Shown in pieces: positions 15,677 through 23,655 of a DNA stretch of 64,000 bases. How positions within the stretch are numbered: the first letter of the stretch is position 1; every line of letters starts with the position of its first letter. The translations under genes and the position numbers were made by a program. Below the pieces are notes generated by a model. The model saw only the letters and a program-made list of their open reading frames with translations, was not told the DNA's origin and ran no database searches. This stretch comes from Pseudacidovorax sp. (lineage in GTDB: Bacteria; Pseudomonadota; Gammaproteobacteria; Burkholderiales; Burkholderiaceae_C): NCBI RefSeq assembly GCF_017991995.1, contig NZ_JAGOPN010000008.1, positions 1 through 64,000 on the forward strand, given 5' to 3'.

Positions 15677-16903
15677 TTACAGGCTGATCGCCACAGATTC
15701 GCCACACGTTTTCAGAAGGTCGTTGACGAGGCTCTCGGCGGCGCGTTTTTTCTCCTCTTCGCGACCCTTGAGCAGGTGTCCGTATACGTTCAAGGTGATC
15801 TCCGCCTTCGAGTGGCCCATCGCTTCCTGAATGAGCTTTAGATCGAGCCGCTTCTCGATGAGCTTCGAGGCAAAATAGTGCCGCAAGGCATACGGCGTGT
15901 AGAGCGGCGTCAAGACCACCTTCTTTGACTTGCCACGCTGCTTGACGGGCGTCTTCTTCTCGACGACGAGCCCCGCCTCTCTCATGAGTGGCCTCCATGC
16001 GCTCGTGGCAAAGTTGTTGAGCATGAGGGGCTTACCGCTGTCGGTCGGGAACACAAGGTTGAGTTCCGAGGCCGGGCAGTCTTCCTTCCAGGCGAAGATC
16101 ATGTCGGTCACCAAGCGTGGGAGATAAATGGTTCGCCTGCCCGCTCTGGATTTAACCGGGCCAATGACGCCTGACTTGTCCGCGCGCTGCACGACCTCAA
16201 CACGGTCCCTGTGGATGTTGTCCCAGGTAAGCCCCCGATACTCGGACGGACGCATGCCGGAGAAGGCAGCGAGGTAGACGATAGGCCGGTAACGCGCCCA
16301 GCATTTGCGCATGAAGTCGTTCTTGCTGCCCATACGGTCGGCAGCGGCCAGGATGGCGCGCATCTCGTCGTCCGACGGGATATCTACGTCTGCATCGTCG
16401 TCCTCGTAACGACCGTGCGCTTTGATGGTGATGCCATGCGCAGGGTCGGTGTCGATCTCGTCCTGATGCTTCATCTCGATCAGCATCGAATGAAAGGACG
16501 AGAGCGTGCGGCGTGCCAAGTCGCGACTCTTGTTGGTCAGAAGCCAGTTGCGGAACTGAACGCAGTCAGCGGGGCGTAGCTCAGTTAGAGGCTTGTCCCA
16601 GGCGTACTCGCACATCACGCTGGCGCGGCGGCGATACTCCTTGAGCGTCTCTCGCTCTACCACCTCACGGCCATCGCGTCCGATCTTCTCGCAGATGTCC
16701 AGCCAGCGTTGAACGGCTTCAGGCACCGTCAGAACGGTGGCCTTGGGCGGCCGGTTTCGGGTACCTGCGGTTTCGCGGAAGGCTACCGCTTCCTTGCGCG
16801 TGTCGAACGATTTGTACGCATAGCCGGTCTTCGTGCCTGGCGCGGCATATCGGACCTGATACGTGGTGCCCTTTGCGCCTGTTCTCTTCCTGATGTCTGA
16901 CAT
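15677..16903 (-). CDS. Tyrosine recombinase/integrase, tRNA-Gly targeting
   Basis: 408 residues. An arm-binding N-terminus (RKRTGAKGTTYQVRY), a SAM-like core-binding domain (about 55-150) and the catalytic domain with Arg in SGMRPSEYRG (about 217), HxxR in ALRHYFAS (about 341), GHSK (about 364) and the nucleophile Tyr in NVYGH (about 373). Lambda-integrase type. Its position 26 bases from a tRNA-Gly(TCC) fragment indicates the target site. A small gene 18 bases upstream may be its directionality factor. Confidence 0.9.
   Translation of the reverse strand: MSDIRKRTGAKGTTYQVRYAAPGTKTGYAYKSFDTRKEAVAFRETAGTRNRPPKATVLTVPEAVQRWLDICEKIGRDGREVVERETLKEYRRRASVMCEYAWDKPLTELRPADCVQFRNWLLTNKSRDLARRTLSSFHSMLIEMKHQDEIDTDPAHGITIKAHGRYEDDDADVDIPSDDEMRAILAAADRMGSKNDFMRKCWARYRPIVYLAAFSGMRPSEYRGLTWDNIHRDRVEVVQRADKSGVIGPVKSRAGRRTIYLPRLVTDMIFAWKEDCPASELNLVFPTDSGKPLMLNNFATSAWRPLMREAGLVVEKKTPVKQRGKSKKVVLTPLYTPYALRHYFASKLIEKRLDLKLIQEAMGHSKAEITLNVYGHLLKGREEEKKRAAESLVNDLLKTCGESVAISL
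15687..15708 (+). repeat. Tandem arm-type repeat, right side of att core
   Basis: Units ATCGCCACAGA and TTCGCCACACG, an 11-bp period as on the left side. They lie within the last codons of the integrase gene, so the end of the protein (CGESVAISL) is encoded by the binding sites. Confidence 0.6.
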
Positions 16904-16921
16904 GAACCAGGCTTACCGCAC

Positions 16922-17206
16922 TCATGGACTCGGGTCAAAGGGTTTCGGAGAAGAGGGCGAGCGCGACGGCTGAACATGCGCAGCGCGCTCGGCGTCAATC
17001 TGACAGCGCATGTAGATTTCCAGAAGAGTTCCACGTTCGATCTTGAGACGACCGTCGATGGGATCGACGAAGAAGGGGAGCTTGCGGCGACCTGCCGCAT
17101 CAGGATCGGCTGCACGCTTGATTTGCTTATGGGTCAGCTCGATTCCGATCTCAGACAGCGCCTGCCGCGCCTCGTCAAGTCCAATGTAGAAGGGCGGCTT
17201 TATCAT
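16922..17206 (-). CDS. Hypothetical protein, possible excisionase (94 aa)
   Basis: It lies 18 bases upstream of the integrase on the same strand, the usual place of a recombination directionality factor. The sequence shows a helical first half (GLDEARQALSEIGIELTHKQIKR), a basic turn with RRKLPFFVDPIDGRL and another helix, compatible with a winged-helix DNA-binding fold. I do not recognise a named family. A proline/serine tail follows. The excisionase role is inferred from position. Confidence 0.6.
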   Translation of the reverse strand: MIKPPFYIGLDEARQALSEIGIELTHKQIKRAADPDAAGRRKLPFFVDPIDGRLKIERGTLLEIYMRCQIDAERAAHVQPSRSPSSPKPFDPSP

Positions 17207-17220
17207 CGGACTTGCCCCGC

Positions 17221-17457
17221 CTACAGCTTGAAGTCATCGGCGGCGGAACGATACGGGCCGTCGCAATCAAGCTTCTTTACGCTGCGTCCATAGCGACGCG
17301 GCTCCACGTTGTGGCCTTTGCCGTCAGTTGGGTTGACGTAGAGCGTGGCACCGCGCGAGAACTTCACGGCGAAGTCGTCCTCCAGTTCGTGCAGCTTTTC
17401 GAAGATGGCTTGCCGGATGTCGGCGATCGACATCTCTCCGTGAATGAGTATCTGCAT
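17221..17457 (-). CDS. Small conserved hypothetical protein of integrative elements (78 aa)
   Basis: The start ATG at 17457 has GGGAG before it. The MSIADIRQAIFEKLHELEDDF region recalls a small protein often seen beside integrases in proteobacterial islands. It is acidic at first, then basic (PRRYGRSVKKLDCDGPY). Function unknown. It is 14 bases upstream of the candidate excisionase, probably in one transcript with the integrase. Confidence 0.6.
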   Translation of the reverse strand: MQILIHGEMSIADIRQAIFEKLHELEDDFAVKFSRGATLYVNPTDGKGHNVEPRRYGRSVKKLDCDGPYRSAADDFKL

Positions 17458-17713
17458 GGACGGCTCCCTTCCAACCAACGCAACCTTGGGTTTTCATAAC
17501 TTCAGTCTGCACCCTCACTCACTAAGAAATGGTTAACGACGTTGGAAAAGCGTTGGGGAATCTGGGGCTTGCACGTCTCGTGGTACGTGAACACCCGCCT
17601 TTGTCCGCGGTAGCCCTTTACCGCCGGAAAAGGGGCGAGCTCCCGCGAGGAACACGCGAGGACCGACGAACAAGGACGCTCTTAGATTGGTGACACTGTC
17701 AATGGAGGGCGTG

Positions 17714-17947
17714 ATGTCAGACAGCTACTTCTCGACCAGGGACCTGTGCGTGCGCTACCGCTGCTCGGCGCGCACATTGTTCCGGCGCATGAAGCGCGAA
17801 ATCAACCCGTTCCCACCACCCTGCATGCAGCACGCCGGAAGCTTCAATCTCTGGGACGCGAGGGAAGTCACGGAATGGGAGCAGCGTGAGCGTGCGCACA
17901 CGCGCGCGCGGGCATTCGGTCGAACTGAGGAGAGCTTGGCGCTATGA
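17714..17947 (+). CDS. AlpA/excisionase-like HTH protein (77 aa)
   Basis: ATG at 17714 with GGAGG five bases upstream. The helix-turn-helix reads STRDLCVRYRCSARTLFRRM, followed by a turn with Pro residues and WDAREVTEWEQRER, the layout of AlpA/MerR-like excisionases. It diverges from the minus-strand small genes and overlaps the next gene by ATGA. Likely regulator or directionality factor of the DUF4102-type integrase element. Confidence 0.65.
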   Translation: MSDSYFSTRDLCVRYRCSARTLFRRMKREINPFPPPCMQHAGSFNLWDAREVTEWEQRERAHTRARAFGRTEESLAL

Positions 17948-18174
17948 CCACGCCCACACTGCGCAAGCTTCCGGGCGGCTGCTATGCGATCACACTGTGT
18001 CTGCCGCCCGACATCGCGGCCTTTGCGCAGGTCGAGTGCCTTGCACGAGGCTTCGCAACGCCGGATGGATTTCTGAGCTGTGTTCTCAACACGGCGATGT
18101 TCGCGGAGATGGAGGCGGAGCCGCCACCCTGCCCGGTCGGATTCGACGATCGAGATGACGACATTCCCTTCTAA
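17944..18174 (+). CDS. Hypothetical protein (76 aa), coupled to the HTH gene
   Basis: It starts in the ATGA overlap with the AlpA-like gene. The sequence has a strand-like start (GGCYAITLCLPPDIAAF), a helix with an Arg, and a strongly acidic end (FDDRDDDIPF). No family recognised. The coupling suggests a joint function with the HTH protein. Confidence 0.55.
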   Translation: MTTPTLRKLPGGCYAITLCLPPDIAAFAQVECLARGFATPDGFLSCVLNTAMFAEMEAEPPPCPVGFDDRDDDIPF

Positions 18175-18183
18175 AGAAACGTC

Positions 18184-18207
18184 GGCCCCCGGCGGTAGTC
18201 CGGGGCC
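18184..18207. terminator. Hairpin between convergent genes
   Basis: Arms 18184-18192 (GGCCCCCGG) and 18200-18207 pair with one bulged C. It separates the plus-strand small gene (ends 18174) from the convergent integrase (ends 18215). No T-run. Confidence 0.35.
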
Positions 18208-18214
18208 ACGCCCC

Positions 18215-19423
18215 TCATGGTGCCGTTAAGCTTTCCAGCCGCCGAAGCCACGCCGTGTAGGCCTCGGCCTGCTCCTGCAGATAGTCGTGGTGGTCGTAGA
18301 CCTGCCACGCACCAGGCATCCGGTGACCGAGCATGATTTCGGCGATGTGCGGAGCCGTGAGCGTCGAGAAGTTCGTCCGCGCCGTGCGCCGGAGGTCGTG
18401 CACCGACCAATGCTCCATCTCGAACCCCTCATGCCGCCGCAGCCACTGCATGACGTTGTAGGGCAGCGCCAGTGGCGCACTCGTGCCCATCGGCTCGTCG
18501 CTACCGGCGTTGGTAAAGAGGTAGCGGCTCCCATTGCTCAGTGCCATCGCCTCCTTGACCAGCGGAGCAATGCCGGGCGGGATCGGGCGCAGGAGCGGCT
18601 TGCCGGTGGCGTGGCCGAGCTTGTGGTTCTCGGGCGGCACAGTCCAGACGCTGCGCTCAAAGTCGAAGTGGGTTTTCTCTGCGGCCCGCAGTTCGCCGTT
18701 GCGGCATCCGTAGATGAGGCAGAGCTTCAGGAAGAGCCTGTTCTTGGCGGCCATGCGGGAACGCTCAATGGCACGCCAGAAGCGCGCGATCTCATCGGCT
18801 GAGAACGTGCGCGAGCCCGGGAGCTTCTTGATTTGCAGGTCTTCCTTGGCATTGATTCCGGCGAGGGCGCTCGCGGCAACCAGCTTCCGACGGACTGCCC
18901 ACTTCAGCATCTGCTTGGCGTTGACGAGGATGCGCTCGGCGATGCCGGGCCTTGCCTCCGCCTGCTTCTCCAACAGATCGAGCCATTGATGCAGGGTCAC
19001 CTGCTCGGCAGGCAGCTTGCCGATCAGCGGAAACACGTGAAGCTCGAAGGACCGGAGGATGTCGTGGTGCCCCTTCTTGTTCTTCGTGCAGTAGGCCGCA
19101 TACCACTGACGAAACAGTGATTCCACGGACTCCGCCTTGAGGATGGCCTGCCGGTCCAGCAGGCGGATGATCCTAGGATCGTGGCCCTGCTCGTGGCGTG
19201 CGCGGAGACGTTGTGCCTCGACCCGAGCCTCCTTGAGCGACATCTGCGGATAGGTGCCGAGGTCAAGTCGGGAGAACTTGCCGTCGTAGCGGAACCGCAA
19301 CTGGAACGTGATCTTGCCCTTGGGCGTTACGCGGACGCCCAAGCCGTCGCGGTCGCCATGTTCGGCCAGGCGGGGCCGTTCCTTCCCATGATGGGCCTTG
19401 AGCCAAGTGTCGGAGAGCGCCAT
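18215..19423 (-). CDS. Integrase of the DUF4102/P4-like family
   Basis: 402 residues from the ATG at 19423 (AGGTG just upstream; an ATG at 19444 lacks a ribosome site). The N-terminus (LAEHGDRDGLGVRVTPKGKITFQLRFRY, split by the DUF4102 turn, then LGTYPQMSLKEARV) is diagnostic. Catalytic residues: Arg in GCRNGELR (about 238), HxxR in HDLRRTART (about 343), GHRM (about 366), Tyr in VYDHHDY (about 375). It is a different recombinase family from the one at 15677. It lies at the border to core genes, with its promoter facing the core. Confidence 0.9.
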   Translation of the reverse strand: MALSDTWLKAHHGKERPRLAEHGDRDGLGVRVTPKGKITFQLRFRYDGKFSRLDLGTYPQMSLKEARVEAQRLRARHEQGHDPRIIRLLDRQAILKAESVESLFRQWYAAYCTKNKKGHHDILRSFELHVFPLIGKLPAEQVTLHQWLDLLEKQAEARPGIAERILVNAKQMLKWAVRRKLVAASALAGINAKEDLQIKKLPGSRTFSADEIARFWRAIERSRMAAKNRLFLKLCLIYGCRNGELRAAEKTHFDFERSVWTVPPENHKLGHATGKPLLRPIPPGIAPLVKEAMALSNGSRYLFTNAGSDEPMGTSAPLALPYNVMQWLRRHEGFEMEHWSVHDLRRTARTNFSTLTAPHIAEIMLGHRMPGAWQVYDHHDYLQEQAEAYTAWLRRLESLTAP

Positions 19424-19436
19424 TTCGCACCTATGT

Positions 19437-19494
19437 GTGTACATAGCGCGAAGCGGGTTGCGAGAGCGGATTTTATGTACACGGCTATGTACAC
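19437..19494. promoter_or_regulatory. Repeated TGTACA operator upstream of the integrase
   Basis: GTGTACATAGC (19437-19447) and GCTATGTACAC (19484-19494) form a perfect 11-bp inverted repeat, and TATGTACAC also occurs at 19474-19482, making a 12-bp tandem with the right arm. Three TGTACA cores before the integrase start suggest binding by a dimeric repressor or by the integrase itself. Confidence 0.5.
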
Positions 19495-19780
<286 letters not shown>

Positions 19781-20656
19781 TCAGCCCAGGGCCGGCACGG
19801 GCTGCGCCGCGCGGCGGCCCTGCTGGCGCACGCGGGGCGTCCAGTCGAGCAGCTCCAGCCGGCCGTCGGCATGCTCGGCCAGCGCCGTCAGGCTCTCGAC
19901 CCAGTCGCCGTCGTTGCAGTACAGGATGCCGTCGATCTCGCGCATCTCGGCATGGTGGATGTGGCCGCAGACCACGCCCTGCATGCCGCGGCGCTCGGCC
20001 TCGCGGGCCACGGCCTGCTCGAAGTCGCCCATGTAGCTCACGGCGCGCTTGACCTTGTGCTTGAGGTACTTGGACAGCGACCAGTACGGCAGGCCGATGC
20101 GCGCGCGCAGCGAATTGAAATGCCGGTTCAGGCGCAGCGTGAATTCGTAGAGCGAGTCGCCCACGTAGGCCAGCCACTTGGCGCACTGGATGACGCCGTC
20201 GAACAGGTCGCCATGGATCACCCAGAGCTTGCGGCCGTCGGCCGTCTCGTGCACCCATTCGTCGGCGACCTCGATGCCGCCGAAGTTGTGGTGCAGGTAC
20301 TTGCGGGCGAACTCGTCGTGGTTGCCCGGGATGAAGATCACCCGCGTGCCCTTGCGCGCCTTGCGCAGCAGCTTCTGCACCACGTCGTTGTGGGCCTGCG
20401 GCCAGTACCAGTGGCGCTTGAGCTGCCAGCCGTCGACGATGTCGCCCACGAGGTACAGCGTCTCGCACTCGGTGTTCTTCAGGAAGTCGAGCAGGGCGTT
20501 GGCCTGGCAGCCGGGCGTGCCCAGGTGCAGGTCGGAAATCCACAGCGTGCGAAAGCGCAGCACGGGGCGCTCGCCCCCGCCTTCGTCCTCGCCGGCATCG
20601 GACAGGCGACCGGCGTTGTCTTGCCAGGCGCGCAGGAAGGCGTCGTCGCGTTGCAT
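19781..20656 (-). CDS. UDP-2,3-diacylglucosamine diphosphatase-like metallophosphoesterase
   Basis: 291 residues, calcineurin-like fold. The metal-ligand motifs appear in order: SDLHLG, GDIVDGW, GNHDE, HGDLFD and GHIHHAE. The family includes LpxH, which releases lipid X from UDP-diacylglucosamine in lipid A synthesis at the inner membrane. This version is longer than classical LpxH (about 240) and belongs to the second, YbbF-like group, in which activity on lipid A precursors is assumed from similarity. Substrate uncertain. Confidence 0.8.
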   Translation of the reverse strand: MQRDDAFLRAWQDNAGRLSDAGEDEGGGERPVLRFRTLWISDLHLGTPGCQANALLDFLKNTECETLYLVGDIVDGWQLKRHWYWPQAHNDVVQKLLRKARKGTRVIFIPGNHDEFARKYLHHNFGGIEVADEWVHETADGRKLWVIHGDLFDGVIQCAKWLAYVGDSLYEFTLRLNRHFNSLRARIGLPYWSLSKYLKHKVKRAVSYMGDFEQAVAREAERRGMQGVVCGHIHHAEMREIDGILYCNDGDWVESLTALAEHADGRLELLDWTPRVRQQGRRAAQPVPALG

Positions 20657-20792
20657 GGGCCGTCAGCATCGGCGGCCTGCGTGACGCCCTCGTGGCGTTC
20701 GCGCGAAGAAGGCGTGACGGTGGTCGGGCCGTAAGCACCACCGTCGGTGGGCGCGGAGCCCCGCGGTTGGCACGCCGTTCAGAGACGGGCGC

Positions 20793-21791
20793 TCAGGCGC
20801 TGCAGCGCTGCACTTCGACGGTGGAGTGCCGGATTTCCTCGTGCATCGAGAAGCAGGCGCGCACGCCGTCGGCGTCCAGTGTGGGCGAGTGCGTGACGAC
20901 CGTCACCGCGCAGGCATAGGCCCCGCGGCCCACGCGCCAGACATGCAGATCGGCCACACGGGTGTGCGAATCGGCCAGGCCGGTCTCGATGCCCTCGCGG
21001 ATCTCCTCGGTGACCGGATGGTCCATCTCGCGGTCCAGTAGCACCGCGCTGGTCTGGCGCAGGAGGCTGCGCGCCCAGTTGGCCACCAGCACCGCGCCGA
21101 CCACGCCCATCACCGGGTCGAGCCAGGCCCAGCCCAGGAACCAGCCGCCCAGCAGCGCGGCGATGGCCAGCACCGAGGTGGCGGCATCGGCCAGCACGTG
21201 CAGGTAGGCCGAGCGCAGGTTCAGGTCGTGGTGGTGGCCATGGTCGTGTCCGTGCTCACCGTGACCGTACCCATGCCCGCCGTGTGCATGGCCATGGCCA
21301 TGGCCATGGCCATGGCCGTGTCCGTGGTCATGCCCGTGCGCGCCCGCCAGCAGCCAGGCACACAGCAGGTTCACCGCCAGGCCCAGCGCGGCCACGATCA
21401 CCGCCTCGCGGTAATGGATCGGCTCCGGCGACCACAGCCGCTCCAGCGAGCCGAAGACCATCAGGCCCGCGACCACCAGCAGGAAGACCGCGCTGGCAAA
21501 GCCGCCCAGCACCTCGATCTTCCAGGTGCCGAAGGCGAAGCGCCGGTCGCGCGCCAGGCGGCGCGCCGCGGTGTAGGCGAAGGCACTGACGCCGATGGCC
21601 ACCGCATGCGAGCTCATGTGCCAGCCGTCGGCCAGCAGCGCCATGGAGTTGAACCACCAGCCGGCGGCGATCTCCATGACCATCGCGGCGGCGGTGATGG
21701 CGAGCACCCAGCGGGTGCTGCGCTCGGCGGCGGGGTTGCCGGTGTCGAACTGATGGCTGTGCTGCCAGGGGCTGAGGTCGTGGGTATGCAT
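20793..21791 (-). CDS. dmeF: Cation diffusion facilitator DmeF (Co/Ni efflux)
   Basis: 332 residues. The start HTHDLSPWQHSHQFD and the six-helix CDF core are characteristic of DmeF. Metal-site residues are seen in ADGWHMSSH and VLADAATS, where a His replaces or supplements Asp. Between helices IV and V is a cytoplasmic His-rich loop of about 40 residues made of Gly-His repeats (coded at about 21230-21330), likely a metal chaperone segment. It exports divalent Co/Ni/Zn by proton exchange. No dmeR/RcnR-type regulator is adjacent. Confidence 0.9.
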   Translation of the reverse strand: MHTHDLSPWQHSHQFDTGNPAAERSTRWVLAITAAAMVMEIAAGWWFNSMALLADGWHMSSHAVAIGVSAFAYTAARRLARDRRFAFGTWKIEVLGGFASAVFLLVVAGLMVFGSLERLWSPEPIHYREAVIVAALGLAVNLLCAWLLAGAHGHDHGHGHGHGHGHGHAHGGHGYGHGEHGHDHGHHHDLNLRSAYLHVLADAATSVLAIAALLGGWFLGWAWLDPVMGVVGAVLVANWARSLLRQTSAVLLDREMDHPVTEEIREGIETGLADSHTRVADLHVWRVGRGAYACAVTVVTHSPTLDADGVRACFSMHEEIRHSTVEVQRCSA

Positions 21792-21827
21792 GGCGGCGGC
21801 GATTCTGGCAGCCGCCCCGCCGTCCGG

Positions 21828-22892
21828 CTAGCTGCCGAACAAGTCCCCGTCGGCGCTGCGGCTGCTGGGCGCCGCCACGCCGAGGTGGCGGTAGGCCGCC
21901 AGCGTGGCGATGCGCCCGCGCGGCGTGCGCTGCAGGTAGCCCTGCTGGATCAGGTAGGGCTCGATCACGTCTTCGATGGTGCCGGACTCCTCGCCAATGC
22001 TGGCACCGATGTTGTCCAGGCCCACAGGACCGCCGTCGAAGCGGTGGATCACCGCTTCCAGCAGCTTGCGGTCCATCAGGTCGAAGCCTTCGGGGTCGAC
22101 GTCGAGCATGGCCAGCGCCTTGTGCGCGATGGACTGGGTGATGCGGCCATCGCCCTTCACGTCGGCATAGTCGCGCACACGGCGCAGCAGCCGGTTGGCG
22201 ATGCGGGGCGTGCCGCGCGAACGACGGGCGATCTCGAAGGCGCCCTCGGGGTCGATGGGCGCGTTGAGCAGGCCGGCGCTGCGGGTGACGATGAGCGTGA
22301 GCTCCTCGGCGGTGTAGAACTCCAGTCGCGCCACGATGCCGAAGCGGTCGCGCAGCGGGTTGGTCAGCATGCCGGCGCGCGTGGTGGCGCCCACCAGCGT
22401 GAAGGGCTGCAGGTCGAGCTTGATGCTGCGCGCCGCCGGCCCCTCGCCGATCATGATGTCGATCTGGTAGTCCTCGAGCGCGGGGTACAGGATTTCCTCG
22501 ACGACCGGCGAGAGCCGGTGGATCTCGTCGATGAAGAGCACATCGTTGGGCTCGAGGTTGGTCAGCAGCGCCGCCAGATCCTTGGGCTTCTCGAGCACCG
22601 GGCCGCTGGTCTGGCGCAGGTTGACGCCAAGTTCGGCCGCGACGATGTGCGACAGCGTGGTCTTGCCCAGGCCCGGCGGGCCGAAAAGCAGCACATGGTC
22701 GAGCGCCTCGCGCCGCTTGCGGGCGGCACCGATGAAGATCTCGAGCTGCTCGCGCACCTTGGCCTGGCCCACGTATTCCTGCAGCAGCTTGGGCCGCAGG
22801 GCGCGCTCGATGGCTTCTTCGTTGGGCGAGGCGGGGGCCGCGGACACCACGCGCTGCGGTACCGGGGCGAAGTCGTCGGTGTGGATGGACAT
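21828..22892 (-). CDS. ruvB: Holliday junction branch migration motor RuvB
   Basis: 354 residues. AAA+ ATPase with Walker [11 protein letters not shown] (about 71), Walker B DEIHRL (about 124), sensor region ATTRAGML and a C-terminal winged helix ([14 protein letters not shown]). Hexameric RuvB drives branch migration with RuvA. In this genome it is unlinked from ruvA, which lies at 29007 on the same strand; no ruvC is in the window. Confidence 0.97.
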   Translation of the reverse strand: MSIHTDDFAPVPQRVVSAAPASPNEEAIERALRPKLLQEYVGQAKVREQLEIFIGAARKRREALDHVLLFGPPGLGKTTLSHIVAAELGVNLRQTSGPVLEKPKDLAALLTNLEPNDVLFIDEIHRLSPVVEEILYPALEDYQIDIMIGEGPAARSIKLDLQPFTLVGATTRAGMLTNPLRDRFGIVARLEFYTAEELTLIVTRSAGLLNAPIDPEGAFEIARRSRGTPRIANRLLRRVRDYADVKGDGRITQSIAHKALAMLDVDPEGFDLMDRKLLEAVIHRFDGGPVGLDNIGASIGEESGTIEDVIEPYLIQQGYLQRTPRGRIATLAAYRHLGVAAPSSRSADGDLFGS

Positions 22893-23001
22893 GTCGCGGG
22901 GTGAAGCGGCGGATTGTAGGCGGCGCCTGCCGCGGCCGGGACGCGGTCAGCCTGCATTCAGGCGGCAGAATCGACCGCTCCTGCCGCTCACCGTCAACAC
23001 C

Positions 23002-23610
23002 TTGTCCATCTACCAGCTCAAGCCCCGCTTCCAGGCCCTGCTCCGCCCCCTGGTCCAACGCCTCGCCCGGGCGGGGGTCACGGCCAACCAGGTCACGATG
23101 GCGGCCTGCATCGTCTCCGTGACGCTCGGCCTGTGGCTGTTCTGGGCTGCCCCCTCACACGCGGCCTTCGCGCTGGTGCCGCTCTGGATGCTCGTGCGCA
23201 TGGCCTTCAACGCCGTCGACGGCATGCTGGCCCGCGAACATGGTCAGCAGAGCGCGCTGGGTGCCTTCCTCAACGACCTGACGGACGTGGTGTCCGACGC
23301 GGCGCTGTACCTGCCCTTCGCGATGGTGGCGCCCTTTTCCGGCTTCTGGGTGGGCGTGGTGATCGTGCTGGCGGGCCTGTCCGAATTCGCGGGCGCACTG
23401 GGGCCGACGGTCGGTGCCAGCCGCCGCTACGACGGGCCGATGGGCAAGAGCGACCGCGCCTTCGTGTTCGGCGCAGTGGGGCTGTACGTGGCCCTGGGCT
23501 GGCCGCTGCCGGCCGCGGCGGCCTGGCTGATGCCGCTGCTGGCCCTGGCCGTGGGCTGGACGGTGGTGCGCCGCGTGCGCGCCGCCCTGGCCGAACGCAC
23601 CGCCGGATGA
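23002..23610 (+). CDS. CDP-alcohol phosphatidyltransferase family protein
   Basis: 202 residues if the TTG at 23002 is the start (no ATG fits the conserved N-terminus SIYQLKPRFQ). Several membrane helices. The family signature DGxxARx8Gx3Dx3D reads DGMLAREHGQQSALGAFLND, with Asn at the third acidic position and Asp three residues after the following Asp. The enzyme transfers a phosphatidyl group from CDP-diacylglycerol to an alcohol; the acceptor is unknown. First gene of an operon that ends with CDP-diacylglycerol synthase, so donor supply and use are joined. Confidence 0.8.
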   Translation: MSIYQLKPRFQALLRPLVQRLARAGVTANQVTMAACIVSVTLGLWLFWAAPSHAAFALVPLWMLVRMAFNAVDGMLAREHGQQSALGAFLNDLTDVVSDAALYLPFAMVAPFSGFWVGVVIVLAGLSEFAGALGPTVGASRRYDGPMGKSDRAFVFGAVGLYVALGWPLPAAAAWLMPLLALAVGWTVVRRVRAALAERTAG

Positions 23611-23655
23611 GCCGGCGCCGATGAGTTTCACAACAACCCCGGGGACGAATCACGC

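Noticed and set aside
21284-21330. Short tandem repeat resembling CRISPR or satellite
   Set aside because: The hexamer repeat simply encodes the Gly-His stretch of DmeF; no spacers and no cas genes.
21198-22904. 568-codon frame opposite dmeF and ruvB
   Set aside because: Both opposite genes have diagnostic motifs, and this frame shows only repeats from the His-rich codons.
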